Notes: generated from the sequence alone by a model not told the origin. Positions 52,736 through 64,000 are shown, numbered from the stretch's first letter. The stretch: DNA of 64,000 bases from Galeopsis tetrahit (GCA_963675135.1 OY776126.1:23811195-23875194), one strand, 5' to 3'. Numbers and translations are program-made.

Positions 52736-53846
52736 AGTAGTGATATACAAATACTAAATGTCACGCCATATCATCATCCTTTTTATTAATATATTTTAAA
52801 TATAATTTAAAATAAATATTATCCATTAAAATATATTTTAATTTTTTAATATATAATCTCCCACTTAACTGTTAAAACCAGAAAACATATCCAAAGCAAA
52901 TCAAATCTTTCATCTGCCCCACCAACAATTTAAATATTTTAATTTTTTTTCTAGAAAAATCAAGAAAAGCAGAAAACTTTCCTCCACACAGCAAATCAAG
53001 TTTTCTCACATCTTAATTGTGGCGTTATTTTATAAAATGTTTTAGAAAGATTTGATGTATATGGGAAATTCACTTGTATATAATGGACAAGTTCTTATCC
53101 ATAATTTGTTTTTTAATTTACTAACACAAACAAATAACAAATAGGGGTGATGAATGACCTAATTTATAATTTAGCAATAAAATGATAAAAAAATGATAAT
53201 ATTGAATCAAAATTAATCTGTACCACCATAAAAATTAAAATTAAGTCAGTATTATATTGAGTCAAAATTATTCATACAAGTATGTTGAAAAAATATGAAA
53301 AAATATCACTATATAAATATTGTAGTTAAGAAGAATTTGAGCTCAAATTCATTAAAATTGTAAAATTGATTATTAGCTGTTAATATTTATTTGTACTTTG
53401 TGTGTTTGTGTGGAGATCAAGTGAATATGGATGCTTAAACTTTCATTGTAGTAATTTATTTTAATTATAGTGATATTTTTTTAGTAGTCATTTATAGTGA
53501 TATACGAGTGAATTTCTTTTATGAAATAATGGCTACAATTAATATGTGACATTTTTTTCTGAGAAAATAAGTAATAATGGCAGAAAACTTAATTTGCTTT
53601 GTGGGGAAAGTTTTATGCTTTTCTTGATTTTTTCAGAAAAAATAAATTGTAAATCATAAAAAATACTTAAATTGTTGATGGACAGATGAAAGATTTGATT
53701 TACTTTGATATGTTTTCTGTTTTTACTAATTAAGTGAGAGATTAGATATTAAAAAATTAAAATATATTTTAATAGATAATATTTGTTTTAAATTATATTT
53801 AAAATATACTGTTCTATAAAAAAACCCCGTGATTCTATATCACTAC
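52736..53846. mobile_element. Foldback element with long inverted arms
   Basis: Left arm (52736 to about 53020) and right arm (about 53560-53846) are inverted copies. Ends read AGTAGTGATATA and its inverse. Shared inner segments include ATTTTAAATATAATTTAAAA, CAAATCTTTCATCTG and AAAAATCAAGAAAAGCA. The arms have many mismatches, so it is old. The spacer of about 540 bp has no ORF. It could be a long-TIR MULE derivative or foldback MITE; I could not find a target duplication. Confidence 0.75.
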
Positions 53847-54311
53847 TTGTGTCGAGAATATTTTTTGACTTGCACACTAAAACACTTTTGGTCTTGTACT
53901 AATAAAATTTAGGTGGAGTACCATAGTTTTAGTCATATATATAGTAAAATAATATTTGAGAGCGAAAATAAATATTCTAATTAAGGTTGATCCGCATTTG
54001 ACTCACAAGTTTTAACTTAATTTACCTGGTCAATATTACATATACATTTGACTATCTATCAGTATATCACTATCAATTTAAGATGAAAATTTAAAAGGTG
54101 TTACTCCTTTTTAAAAAGAAAAAAAGAAAAGTAATACACTTAATTAATCTTGAAAATTGAGATAACTTTCTTATTGAGATTAAAATTTATATACATATAT
54201 CAGTCCAAGTTTTTGAGTTATGCTTCCTAAATAATTGAGTGTATATATACCTCAATTACTTAAATTGATTTACATCACTTTTCTTGAGTTTTTTTGGGAT
54301 CCAATTGTTTA
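53847..54311. other. AT-rich intergenic, no gene
   Basis: Nothing supported. Confidence 0.5.
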
Positions 54312-54836
54312 CTCTTTCCATCAAAAGTGTACCTCACTTTTTTTTATACATATTTAAAAAAAATTACTCCCTCCGTTCCATACTTAAAGCTACATTTTAC
54401 CATTTTGGGAGTCCCATACTTGAAGCAACATTACCTAAAATAGTAAAAGCACTTTTAAACACTCCCCTTAAAACATCACAATATTACAACAAATGCCACT
54501 ACTTTATTACACTAAAAAGTAACTTTATTACTATTTATAAAGTTGAAAAGTCTTTATTACCTTCAATTTATCTTACACAATACTAATAAACAACTCATTT
54601 ATTAAAACCCGTGCCAATTTGGTTAATTTGTAGCTTCAAGTATGGGACGGAGGGAACATATTTTAATTATAAAAAAGATATGTGAGATAACGAGTAAATA
54701 ATATTATTGATATATACTCAATCTTATTAATAAAATAAAAAAAATATTTAAAAGTTAACTATTTAAATAAAATAAACACATTTTTTTGGATAAAAAAGAA
54801 GAATAAATGAGCACACTTTGATGAACAAAGGGATTG
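54312..54836. mobile_element. MITE interrupted by another MITE
   Basis: Left (54312-54366) and right (54657-54836) parts align with the complete MITE at 56185-56424, for example TCAAAAGTGTACCTCACTTT on the left and GATATATACTCAATCTT on the right. The right terminus is degenerate. Confidence 0.7.
54367..54656. mobile_element. Stowaway-like MITE inside a MITE
   Basis: CTCCCTCCGTTCCATACTT to the inverse of TTCCCTCCGTCCCATACTT, about 290 bp, next to TA at the left. The right end is mutated at its last bases. Confidence 0.8.
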
Positions 54837-55659
54837 GGATTATTAGATAATAGTCTTTGAGTTGTTGATCTTATGATGCAACTCCATTGAGTGGGTATTC
54901 GTGATAACCAAAGTAATAAGATTTTGACTTTTTGAAAAAAATAATTGATTTACTTTAATTAAAGGCAATATTTAATAAATTTTTTTAAACGTGAATTAAG
55001 AATTTATCCTATTCAACTTAGCAGAAAAAAACGGGTGATGAGAACGACAAAAGGAAATTAAGCATCGAAATATTATCAGTGTCAACAAAAAAAGCTAGGA
55101 CCGCCGCTATTATTTATTTAAGATTACTCACAACCTTAGTTTTGATATTATTAAAGTTCATTTCTCAATTTAAAAATTTTGTCAGAGTTTATTTTTTGCT
55201 TGAGAAAGAATATTGCTAAAGTGGTAAAAAATTTAAGAAAAGGAATTTTGTTTTTATGTTTTCTGGTATACATTATAACTTGAAAGGTTCCTTGATTACA
55301 TTATATATATATATATATGGTTATAGATATAGCTAGGATATTCTTAACTTTCTTCTTTATTAAAAATCAGAAAAGAGACAGAATTAATCAAAGGATGAAG
55401 ACATTGCAGACTATGGTTCCTAATTGGAGCAAGGTATGTATGTAGGCATAGATATTTCATTTTAATGTTATATATATATATATATATATATATTATAAAA
55501 TAGAAAATCAACTGCTTGCTATTAACTTCATTTTAATAATAATACTGTAGATGTATATAGTATTGGGTCTGCGTATATACTTCAATATAGACCACATACA
55601 TCATCAATTATTGTTAATATTTAATATTTGAATTAATATTATATAATATGCACATAATA

Positions 55660-55927
55660 CTCTCTCTGTTTCACTATAAGTTTCTCACTTTCCTTTTTTT
55701 TTTTTTTTTATGTCCGCACTATAAGTTTCTCATTCCATTTTTGGTAAATTATTTTCTCTCTCCCAATCACATCACTTACCCTTATCTATTATTTTATCAT
55801 ACTTCATCTTATACTAATCTATTATTTTCTCTCACATCATCATATCACTTGTACTACATCTATTATTTTATCATATTCCTTAAATAAAACACCCAAAAGA
55901 AGTGGGAAACTTATATCGGGGACGGAG
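55660..55927. mobile_element. Stowaway-like MITE in an intron of the bHLH relic
   Basis: 268 bp, CTCTCTCTGTTTCACTATAAG to the inverse of CTCCGTCCCCGATATAAG, TA on both sides. It is the intact family member used to recognise the MITE split by the Helitron. Confidence 0.85.
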
Positions 55928-56184
55928 TACTATATTGTATTTAAACTAATAGTATACTTCATTTTAATTAATATTATACTGTATTTTACCATAATTCATG
56001 TATAACATTCATCCATTTAAAAAATTAGATCAAGTGGTATCTGGTACACACAAGTATTTACCATTATTCATAACCAATCAGAACGTATAATTTTTTTTTT
56101 TTTAATGATTATGCACTATTTCATAAAGTTCCAACCACAAGTAAATCTAGATACTAACTAGACCATAGTTGCTCCTTGCAAATA

Positions 56185-56424
56185 CTCCCTCTACCCATCA
56201 AAAGTGTGCTCACTTTTTTTTATACATATTTAAAAAATATTATATCTTAATTATAAAAAATATATATGGGGTAACGACTAACGAGTAAAGAATATTGTAG
56301 ATATATACTCAATCTTGCTAATAAAGTAGAAAAAATACTCAAAAATTAATTATTTAAATAGAATAAGTATATTTTTTGTGAACTTAAAAAAAGAAATGAG
56401 CACACTTTTAATGCTGAGAGGGAG
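56185..56424. mobile_element. Stowaway-like MITE in an intron of the bHLH relic
   Basis: 240 bp, CTCCCTCTACCCATCAAAAGT to the inverse of CTCCCTCTCAGCATTAAAAGT, TA on both sides. Same family as the element at 54312. Confidence 0.85.
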
Positions 56425-57578
56425 TACAAACTAATATTGTGTGTTTTCAAACCCTGAAAAATTGCATAAATCTAGATACTCACAACTAATTGAACTAGAC
56501 AATAGTTGCTCTTCGTAAAAATAAACTAATATGGTGTGTTTTCAAATCCTAAAAATTGCTCATAATATTTTTTTTTAAAAGAAAGATGAGATTAAAGACA
56601 ATTTTAAAAAGTAATTATGCACTATTTCATAAAATTTCAAAAACACCTCCTTAATTTAGATGTAGAAAACCTTGCTTTAATTATTAGATAGTATATTATA
56701 TAATTATGATATAAAATGTGTAATATATATTTTATATATATTCATACTGATAAAATATTTAAGATCGTGCGAATGTATTATAGATTTTATATTCATCCAA
56801 TCTTGTGTGAGATCGTTTTATAAAAATATATTTTTAATATATGAGAAAAAACAATAATTCTCAAATGCAAGTAATAATCGTTTTATATATGTCTTAATTA
56901 ATTTTACAGACAGATAAAGCTTCGATATCGGATGAAGTAATAGAATACCTTAAAGAGCTTCAAGCTGAAAACCGTAGGATGAGCACGATAAACATGCCAT
57001 CCACGATGTTGCCATATTTGATGCAACAAGAACTTCAAATGTTTATGATGAGAACATGTATGAGAATTGGGATGGGAATCATGGACATGAATAATATCAA
57101 TTGTCCCCAGTCATCCCTTCGGCCTCCACCTTCATGCCTGCCTTGTCGGTTAATTCGGGCGACTGTTTGCCAACTCCACCGACAGGTTCAGTAATGCCCG
57201 ATCCTTTAGTCGCACTTCTTGCCAATCAATTCCAAGTGAGTTCTATTTTAAATTAAACGTGACTTAATACCAAATGAGTTTAAGATTAATTAAAAAGATC
57301 TAAGTTTATTATGAGTTGGACTTTTGTGTAACAATTAAATACGACTTAACTTATATTTAACTTAAACTAGTCTATTACAGTATAATTTAAATACAAAAGT
57401 TCAGCCCTTTTATGCAAAATGAATTCAATTATATGTTATGCAACAACTACAAGTATTTGTGTTTAAGTATATGTATATGACATTAATCTAATTTTGAATG
57501 CAGCCCATAACAGATGCTTATAGGAGGCCAACGGCTATGTATCAACAAATGCAACAACCCCCGACTTCAAAACCTTAA

Positions 57579-58311
57579 TTATATAAACTTGGTAAATTTT
57601 ATGTTTTAGTTTGGAGAAACATGTAAGGATGAATATGCACTTGCAATGGATATCATTTAAATTCTGCGTGAACTTATTTTCGACTTAGGATATTATTTCA
57701 ATTTATTTCATTTTATGCTATATTACATTTAATAATTAATTTGCATTTCATATGAAAAATATGCGAACTTCATTGATCATACTATTCAAGTATTTTACAA
57801 CACCAAAATACACCATCGCAAGTATATAATGTATATCGTAGCGTGGTAAGTACGAGTTGACTCCACAAGGAGGGGGAGTGTAAAAATGGTGTTTTTTGAT
57901 TAAGTTTTAAATAGACGTGATCAAAATTTTAAATGTTGAATTACCCTAAATTACTTATCAAAATTGTTACAAGTAAACAATAAAAGAGCAATAAGTAAAT
58001 TCAATCAAACAACTCAAGCAAATCACAAAAAATAAGAAAAATATCGATAAAAATCAAATAAGAGAGGATAGGTTCGAAGACATGTGCCACACTAAGGAGT
58101 TAATTTATGATTAAAATCTTATTTAAGTGGTGTTGCGTTTGTTCCTATAAGGTTGATCATTAAATAATGAATTAAAGGTTATTTAGATTCAATTAATTCA
58201 AGGGAAATATTATACAAACTAGCATGTCTACCTAGCATGCATAATAAGACCCATAAAAACTCCTAAGATCATCACACACCCTCCTAGTAATTGAGTTTGA
58301 TTAATGAAAGA
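57579..58311. other. 3' flank of the bHLH relic, no gene
   Basis: Possible 3'-UTR remnants to about 57780, then AT-rich DNA. Nothing else supported. Confidence 0.5.
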
Positions 58312-58366
58312 TGTTGGGAAATAAATGAGATTTTGATTAAGATACAAAAACCCCTGATGAAGTGTC
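58312..58366 (+). repeat. LTR-start fragment related to the solo LTR
   Basis: TGTTGGGAAATAAATGAGA and ACAAAAACCCCTGATGA match, in inverse, the right end of the solo LTR at 47340-47388. Only about 55 bp can be followed. Confidence 0.6.
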
Positions 58367-58394
58367 TTAGTGAAAGTCATTATTTAGTCTAGAT

Positions 58395-59210
58395 ATGTTT
58401 CAGGGATGTTGGAACATATAAATCAGATCGTCGTCATCTTCCTCTTCTAAAGGACCATCATCATTACCAAGATGGCAAGATCAGGCTAATTTTGATTCTC
58501 CTCTCTAAGGAACTATATTCAAGTTAATCAAGTCGCCACGAGGAGTAGGAACTGATCTATCCACCTTCTCAATGTCTTTTATAGTTTGATCATCAACGAA
58601 GACACCATCTTGGCTTCTAACGAGTTTCTTCCATCGGAACATAGAATCTGTATCCAAACTCATCTTGGTCATAACTAAGAAACACACACTATCGAGTCTT
58701 CATGTCTAACTTAGACCTTTCATCCTTGGGAATGTGCACAAAGGCTTTACATCCAAACACACGCAAATGATCATAGGAAACATCATTTCCCGACCAAACT
58801 CTATCTAGAACATCAAAGTCTAAAGGAACACATGGTGTACGATTTAAGACATGTACAAACGTACTCAATGCCTCACCCCAAATTGATGTAAGACAAACCT
58901 GCTTCTGAAAGCAAGCATCTTACTCTCTCGACCAATGTTTTGTTCATCCTTTCAGCAAGCCTATTCAATTGTGGAGTCTTTGGAGGAGTCTTTTGATGTC
59001 GGATGCCTTGCTGCTTGCAATAATCATCAAAAGGACAATGTATTCAACTTCATTATCTGTCCTAATGTACTTCAACTTCTTCCCTGTTCGCCTCTCAACT
59101 AAGGCATGCAACTACTTGAACACATCAAACACTTGGTCTATCGTCTTCAGCGAGTAGATCCACGTCTTTCTTGAGTGATCATCTATAAATGTAACTGAAA
59201 GTGTGTGTGT
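58395..59210 (-). pseudogene. Decayed Ty1/copia integrase fragment
   Basis: Minus-strand pieces in several frames: FIDDHSRKTWIYSLK, RTGKKLKYIRTDNEVEYI, then STFVHVLNRTPCVPLDFD, VWSGNDVSYDHLRVFGCKAF, VHIPKDERSKLDMK, FRWKKLVRSQDGVFVDDQTI. This is the integrase core and following region of a copia pol, not the A/B families. Stops and frameshifts are frequent. No LTR pair is visible. Confidence 0.75.
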
Positions 59211-59673
59211 GCGAAATAAGAGGTGTTGTCAGTCGTGTTGGCACTGTCCTAACAACATTAAGCAGCGGAAATTAAAATGCACTTTGAAAAATGGAAGTAT
59301 TCAAAATTTTCGTAGATTATAAAATAATCTACACTGTTCACTATATAAAATATCATGTGAAACTAATTACAACCTCTTAGATGTGTACAATAACACTTCA
59401 AATGAGTGTATAGAATTTACTAGACCATGATCAACACATTATTATTCGTGTTTACAATAATGTGTAGATCTACAAGAAGAAACAATAATATTCCTAACTA
59501 GAAGCGTATACATATTCAATAGACTAGTAATCGAGATTTAGCTTTAATCATCCTTCTTGCTATCATAATCTTTTGGAACAGGTGATTAGCAAACTATAAT
59601 GTAGTTATACTTATAGGATACTGAGAAGTAGTATTAGTTAGTGGAACTTAATAAGCTACATAAATTGTTGCAG
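59211..59673. other. Intergenic, no gene
   Basis: AT-rich; contains no further kinase exons before the receptor-kinase exon. It ends in a TTGCAG acceptor-like sequence. Confidence 0.5.
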
Positions 59674-59967
59674 GCATGGCTACTTTGGAAGGAAAATCGG
59701 GAATTGGAACTGATGGATCCATGTTACGACAACTCATATGTTGAATCTCAAGTAAAGAGGTGCATTCAAGTCGGGTTATTATGCGTTCAAAATGTAGCAG
59801 ATGACAGGCCCGTAATGCCTCGTGTGTTTCTTTTGTTGAGTTCAGAGGATTCTGTGTTGCCTCAACCCAACAAACCTGGATTAATTTTCTTGCACAACGG
59901 TTCAAGTTCTTTGCGGAGAAATGAATCAGGAGGTTGCATAACTATGAGTGAGGTAGAAGCAAGGTAG
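59674..59967 (+). pseudogene. Orphan last exon of an S-locus-type receptor kinase
   Basis: 98 codons after a GTTGCAG acceptor: AWLLWKENRELELMDPCYDN, then QVKRCIQVGLLCVQNVADDRPVMP, and ending GCITMSEVEAR and TAG. This is the C-terminal end of the kinase domain (subdomain XI with its Arg in DDRP) and tail of G-type lectin S-receptor-like Ser/Thr kinases. The reading is clean, but no other exon of the gene is found in the upstream 14 kb, so this is a 5'-truncated fragment. Whether it is transcribed is unknown. Confidence 0.8.
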
Positions 59968-61240
59968 TAGTGGAAGGATCTTTCGTATTTTATTTCACTA
60001 ACGCATGTGTTCGATCCGTAGCAATAACATCTCATGATCTTTCATTTTCTCCATACAGTGTGTCGTGAGGTTGTAGTTGTAAACATGATTTTGATGTATA
60101 ATGTGTAATTACATACTGTAGTATCTGATTATTTTATGTGATTAATAATTCTCCAATAACAAGAAAACTGCAGCATATCTCTCATTTCTTAAAGCACCAG
60201 TAGTCAGTAAAATACCTTTGGATATCAATTCTTGAATTTGACTGCATAATTTGTTGTTCGATTTCTAATTAATTTCACAGGGTTAATATCATTTGGATGC
60301 ACAAATTTCTGTCAATTAAATAATTTATATTTAGTTTCACAAATCATTTTCCATTAAACTAATTACATTGTACAGGTTAATAAAGAAGTAAACAGGATAA
60401 TACTATTTATAAGAATTCACACATGATTATATGCGTATATATATTTTTCATTTGGCAATGTTTCTTGTTATACCACCAAATGCATAAAGAACCAATGATA
60501 AGTTAACTTCTAAATTTAGTAAATTTATACTAATGAATATCGAAAACTAATTGTTTTTTAGAATTCTATTAACATAAACTGAATACTTTAGAATAAAAAT
60601 ATACTCCTTTCGTTCATTAAAAGTGTGTTAATTTTATTTATTTATTTATTCATTAAAAGTATATATATTTTTTTAATATAAAAACAATCAATTTATATTT
60701 ACCTCATAATATGTACAACACTTTTACTTTATTTGCATTTATTTTAAAATTCTTGTAAAAATATATAAACATAAAGAGTTTAATATTTCTTTGACAAAAT
60801 ATATTGAGATGTCATTGATGATGATATTATAACGATGTATAGTGATGTGAAGGACCAACTTTGAAGCAATGTAGGGTTTGACTATATGCACTCCCTTTTA
60901 GTTTATTAATAAAATAATTTAAAAAAAATAAAAAATATCATTTATTAAAATACAGCATACTAGCTAGATGAACCCCCTCTACTGAACACACCCCGACTAT
61001 CATTTCTTTCACCTTATCCCTAAACCAAATTTTCGGCCGCCGTCACCATTTTTTTCGATAGCAAGAAATAAAAAAAAACAAAAATTTCAACAAATCAACC
61101 ATATTCATCCATAAAACAAATCAACCATATACAAACACCATATTCATCCATAAAACACCATTATCAAACCCATTAACAAACACCATTATCAAAACTTAGA
61201 AAACTAACAATTTTTAAAAAACAATTCGGCAAACCAGTGC
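59968..61240. other. AT-rich intergenic, partial MITE
   Basis: No gene. About 60604-60640 resembles one end of the MITE family at 56185 (CTCCTTTCGTTCATTAAAAGT) without a matching right end. Confidence 0.5.
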
Positions 61241-61294
61241 CGACCATATATCCTCCCGTCGACAAAATGTTGTCGACGGGAGGATATATGGTCG
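61241..61294. repeat. Perfect 25-bp hairpin
   Basis: Arms 61241-61265 and 61270-61294 are exact inverse copies (5' arm CGACCATATATCCTCCCGTC plus GACAA) with a 4-base loop AATG. A third partial copy of the arm (CGACCATATACACTCTCGTC) and a second hairpin CGTCGACAA-CATT-TTGTCGACG lie at 61325-61365. It may be the subterminal part of an unrecognised DNA transposon. Confidence 0.9.
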
Positions 61295-61419
61295 ACCAAC
61301 AAAGGTCGATCGACATTGTAATGTCGACCATATACACTCTCGTCGACAACATTTTGTCGACGAAATTGTACATGATCAACATTACAGTGTCGTAAAAAAA
61401 ACCTGGTGTTTAACACCGG

Positions 61420-61720
61420 CAAATCGGGGTGGGCTAACGCCATGGACGGAGCGGTGTGGGCCAACGCCGGTGAAGAGATGGAGAGAAGAGAGAGCGAAGA
61501 GATCGGGGTGGTGGGGCAAATTCCGGCGGCGGCGACATAATTTTTTTTCTTCTTTTTTTTGCAGAAATGCGGAGGAGCGAAGGGTGGCTACGAGGGCGGC
61601 GAACGCGGTGGTGGGGGCTGCGAGTGAGGGTGCCGGCGGCGGCGGGTGGTGGAGTGATTTGGGGAGGAGAGAAGAAGATGGAGTAGAAATTAGGGTTTGG
61701 AGGTGTGTGTAGTAATAGGA
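61420..61720. other. GC-rich island of unknown nature
   Basis: Much richer in G and C than its surroundings (CGGCGGCGGC, GGCGGCGAACGCGGTGGTG), with an internal T run and TTTGCAG at about 61557-61563. Both strands have open frames of 80-130 codons caused by composition; none shows a domain. It could be a gene 5' end or part of a transposon with the hairpin at 61241. Confidence 0.35.
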
Positions 61721-62403
61721 ATTTTATGGGAGAAAGATATTTTGGACAATTCGAAGGGAGGATGCATTTTTTTAGATAAATTTTGGGGGTGCATCTATCA
61801 GGGGCGTGCATCTCTCCGAAATGGAGGTGCATATAGTCAAACGACTCAAACCCAGCAATGTAACCTTAGGTGGTGTTTGGTTTGGGATTGACCCTTTCGG
61901 ATTTGGATGAGCCATCCTTCATTCCATTTATCTCCATCATTCTCCATCCAAATACCCATCCACCCTTCTAATACATTTACATACCTATTTTTATACAACC
62001 ACATTACCTTTTTTAATTATAGTATTTTTTTCTAATTAGGTAAGTTAATGATTTTCTAACAATGAATTAATTAATGAATAAATGAATTATTTATTATTTT
62101 TTTATATTAAAAAAAATTGACCTTGTTTAGTGACCCGCTATTACATATAAAATGACTATTTTTAAAATGTAAATATACTTGTTTAGTTATATATTTTACT
62201 ATTTGAATTTTCTAACGCACATTTGTACAAAAGCTGGCGTGTGCAAGTTATGCGGCGTCTAAAAAAACCCGAAACAATTTTAATTATATTTACAAGAAGA
62301 TCAAAATTTATGATTTTTGATATAGGAAAATAATTTCATGTCAAAGGAAAAAAAAAAAGAAGGCTAGGTTTATAGCTGTAAACAGCTTATGAGTCAATAA
62401 CTA
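61721..62403. other. AT-rich intergenic, no gene
   Basis: Nothing supported. Confidence 0.5.
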
Positions 62404-62686
62404 CTCCCTTCGTCCCGTGATTATTTGTACACTTTTCTTAATGGGCGTCTCAACATTATTTGCACACTCTAAAAAAGGAAATAACGTACTCACATAATTT
62501 TTACCAATATTACCTCTCCTTTATTTTACTTGGGCCCACAACTTAACTCAATTTATAACTTTAGTCAAATCTCTATCCACTTTAGTCAATGAATTACCAA
62601 TAATACCCCTCCTTTATTCTACTATATTCCATTTTCTTAATTTTCGTGCTGGTCAAACTATGCACAAAATCATGGGACGGAGGGAG
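62404..62686. mobile_element. Stowaway-like MITE
   Basis: 283 bp, CTCCCTTCGTCCCGTGATT to the inverse of CTCCCTCCGTCCCATGATT, TA on both sides. Confidence 0.88.
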
Positions 62687-63103
62687 TACTTTTGAATTTT
62701 GATATAGGAAAATAATACTATCATATATGTCAAAAGAAATAAAAATATTAGTATAAGGTAAGTTTATAGCTGTAAACAGCTTATGAGTCAATAATGGCTT
62801 CTCTAGTGACGCGCCAATGAAGTTGTTAGTTGGGTAGTGGCTAGCGGGAAAGGTTTATGTGACTTTTAGAGCTCAACTAATAAATATACGTAGATGTTTA
62901 AATTTTTAGAGAAGGGAAAACTGAGTTTTTGAGAGAGAGAATATTATTATTTTTGTAATTAAGTAAAAGATCTTTTACTCTTTGGTAAAGGGCATATTCA
63001 TGTTATATATGTGCAATTATCTTTTGAATCTTTATAATTATGGTAGTTTTAAACGAGCTCATTTGTCCTATATGAACATCTTCGTTAATTAAGACTTGAT
63101 GAC
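62687..63103. other. AT-rich intergenic, no gene
   Basis: A short segment (62697-62795) repeats 62319-62401 (GATATAGGAAAATAAT ... GTTTATAGCTGTAAACAGC), flanking the MITE at 62404, so the surroundings were locally duplicated. No gene. Confidence 0.55.
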
Positions 63104-63111
63104 TCGTAGAT

Positions 63112-63858
63112 AGGGGTGGGAATGGGCCAGGCTACCCGACAGGGGTCTACGGCTCGGCCTATTAAAGCTCGGCTCGGTTTGGCTCGTTTAATAAACAAGC
63201 TGGGCTCAAGCATTTTTGAAAGCCTATAAAGTTAAATAGGCCGAACTTGAGCTTTTTCGTAGGCCTTTCAAGCCCAACAGGCCGGCCTATTTAATTAATT
63301 TAATATATAATATAAAAATATAATAAATAGCTAATACTTATACTTAAATATAGAAACATCTTAAAACAATACTATTCATATTACTTTATCTCCACCCTCC
63401 TACAATCACTTATTTACCCACTTTGTCATTCACTTTATTCATAAACAATCATTTATTTACAAATGGACCCCACAATACCCTATCATACCCTCAATTTATC
63501 TACTTTATGAATAAACTAATCAATATTCATTAAAACCCGTGCCCGGAGAAGTGGACATAATAAAATTGGACGGAGGGAGTATAATTTCTAACTAGTAAGC
63601 ATTAAGCAATACAATTCGTGGTTTTTTTATGACTTGATGAAATACAAGTGTTGGAGAATTTTTTTTTACATGCACTAATAGAACTAAAAAAGCTTTTAAA
63701 GGCTTTCGGGCCCGGCCTATTTATTAAAAAGGCCAGGCGAAGTCTAAAAAAAAGCCTATATCAGGCCATGGGCCAGGCTCGGGCCTAAAAAATATTTAAT
63801 AGACCAGGCTTTTTATCGTAAAGCCTACCTAGGCCTAGCCTATTCCCACCCCTACTAG
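63112..63858. mobile_element. hAT-like non-autonomous element
   Basis: Inverted ends AGGGGTGGGAAT and ATTCCCACCCCT, with possible 8-bp target duplication TCGTAGAT (63104-63111 and 63859-63866; five extra bases at the right end). Subterminal GGCCTATT/AGGCC/GCTCGG motifs are repeated in both halves. It holds a partial Stowaway end (GGACGGAGGGAG near 63581). No ORF. Confidence 0.6.
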
Positions 63859-63866
63859 TCGTAGAT

Positions 63867-64000
63867 ATATTAAATTATTAATTGTAGATGAATTGACTAA
63901 CTAATCCCTAGTCTAATTATATGTACGACGATATGAAGTGCTGATTTCATTTGTTTAATGCTTAATTTAAATGAATTGACTAATGACTATAATTAAGAAG
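63867..64000. other. Right flank, no gene
   Basis: AT-rich, nothing supported. Confidence 0.4.

Larger units (their letters stand above)
55030..57578 (+). pseudogene. bHLH transcription factor (PIF/UNE10-like) relic
   Basis: Pieces in order: KRKLSIEILSVSTKKARTAA (about 55055-55110, resembling the segment before the basic region in PIF proteins), KRDRINQRMKTLQTMVPNWS (55371-55433), TDKASISDEVIEYLKELQAE (exon from 56910), a Met-rich stretch, and the C-terminal exon 57504-57578 (PITDAYRRPTAMYQQMQQPP). Splice sites at 55434, 56909, 57236 and 57503 fit. The usual HNQSER part of the basic region is missing. Near 57100-57108 the frame shifts: the familiar PTGSVMPDPLVALLANQFQ is read only in another frame. 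The parent protein would bind E/G-boxes in light signalling. This copy is probably dead. Confidence 0.75.

Noticed and set aside
55648..55887. 79-codon hydrophobic frame
   Set aside because: Lies inside a Stowaway-like MITE.
61434..61832. 132-codon minus-strand Pro/Arg/Ser-rich frame
   Set aside because: Result of GC-rich composition; no domain and no start or splice support.
62319..62795. Long direct repeat around the MITE at 62404 as a retroelement
   Set aside because: The flanking copies are short and the MITE has its own TA target; a local duplication is simpler.

Overview
The window is nuclear DNA of a flowering plant, very probably a eudicot and possibly an asterid (lineage inferred, low confidence). 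The evidence is AT-rich DNA with plant introns, plant transposon families (CACTA with TNP2 and Transposase_24 genes, Sirevirus-type Ty1/copia elements, a Helitron, Stowaway/Tourist MITEs), and relics of a PIF/UNE10-type bHLH gene and an S-receptor-like kinase. Nothing indicates a prokaryote. I see no clearly intact host gene; almost everything is transposable-element DNA.

The left two thirds (842-44432) is one nested set of insertions, and each junction can be read at base level. A Stowaway-like MITE (842-980 and 44315-44432) is split by a Helitron (981-44314). The Helitron is split by CACTA-1 (1402-39358, target duplication TTG). The transposase gene of CACTA-1 is split by Sirevirus-like copia element A (8929-36485, target duplication AAATT). 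The pol gene of A is split by a second Sirevirus-like element B in the opposite direction (14585-28952, target duplication TAGAT). LTR pairs differ at about 6 of 1309 positions in A and 3 of 1429 in B (counted by eye), so B is younger than A, as the nesting demands.

CACTA-1 carries a Transposase_24 (TNPA-like) gene, a divergent GRF zinc-finger gene, and a TNP2 transposase gene whose frame is intact apart from insertion A. Its CCGACGG subterminal motif occurs at both ends and also in the promoter shared by the GRF and TNP2 genes. Elements A and B each have gag, pol and a very long extra ORF between RNase H and the 3' LTR. The two extra proteins are homologous in three blocks, do not look like envelope proteins, and have promoter-like upstream DNA. 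They are the best candidate here for something not well described.

The right third (44433-64000) is a patchwork. It holds a diverged tandem duplication, a MITE split by a solo Sirevirus-type LTR (45554-47415), a second CACTA with only a TNPA-like gene (48939-52632), a foldback element with arms of about 290 bp (52736-53846), and several Stowaway-type MITEs including one inside another. It also has a broken bHLH gene (55030-57578), a decayed copia pol fragment (58395-59210), an orphan last exon of a receptor kinase (59674-59967), a perfect 25-bp hairpin (61241-61294) and a hAT-like element (63112-63858).
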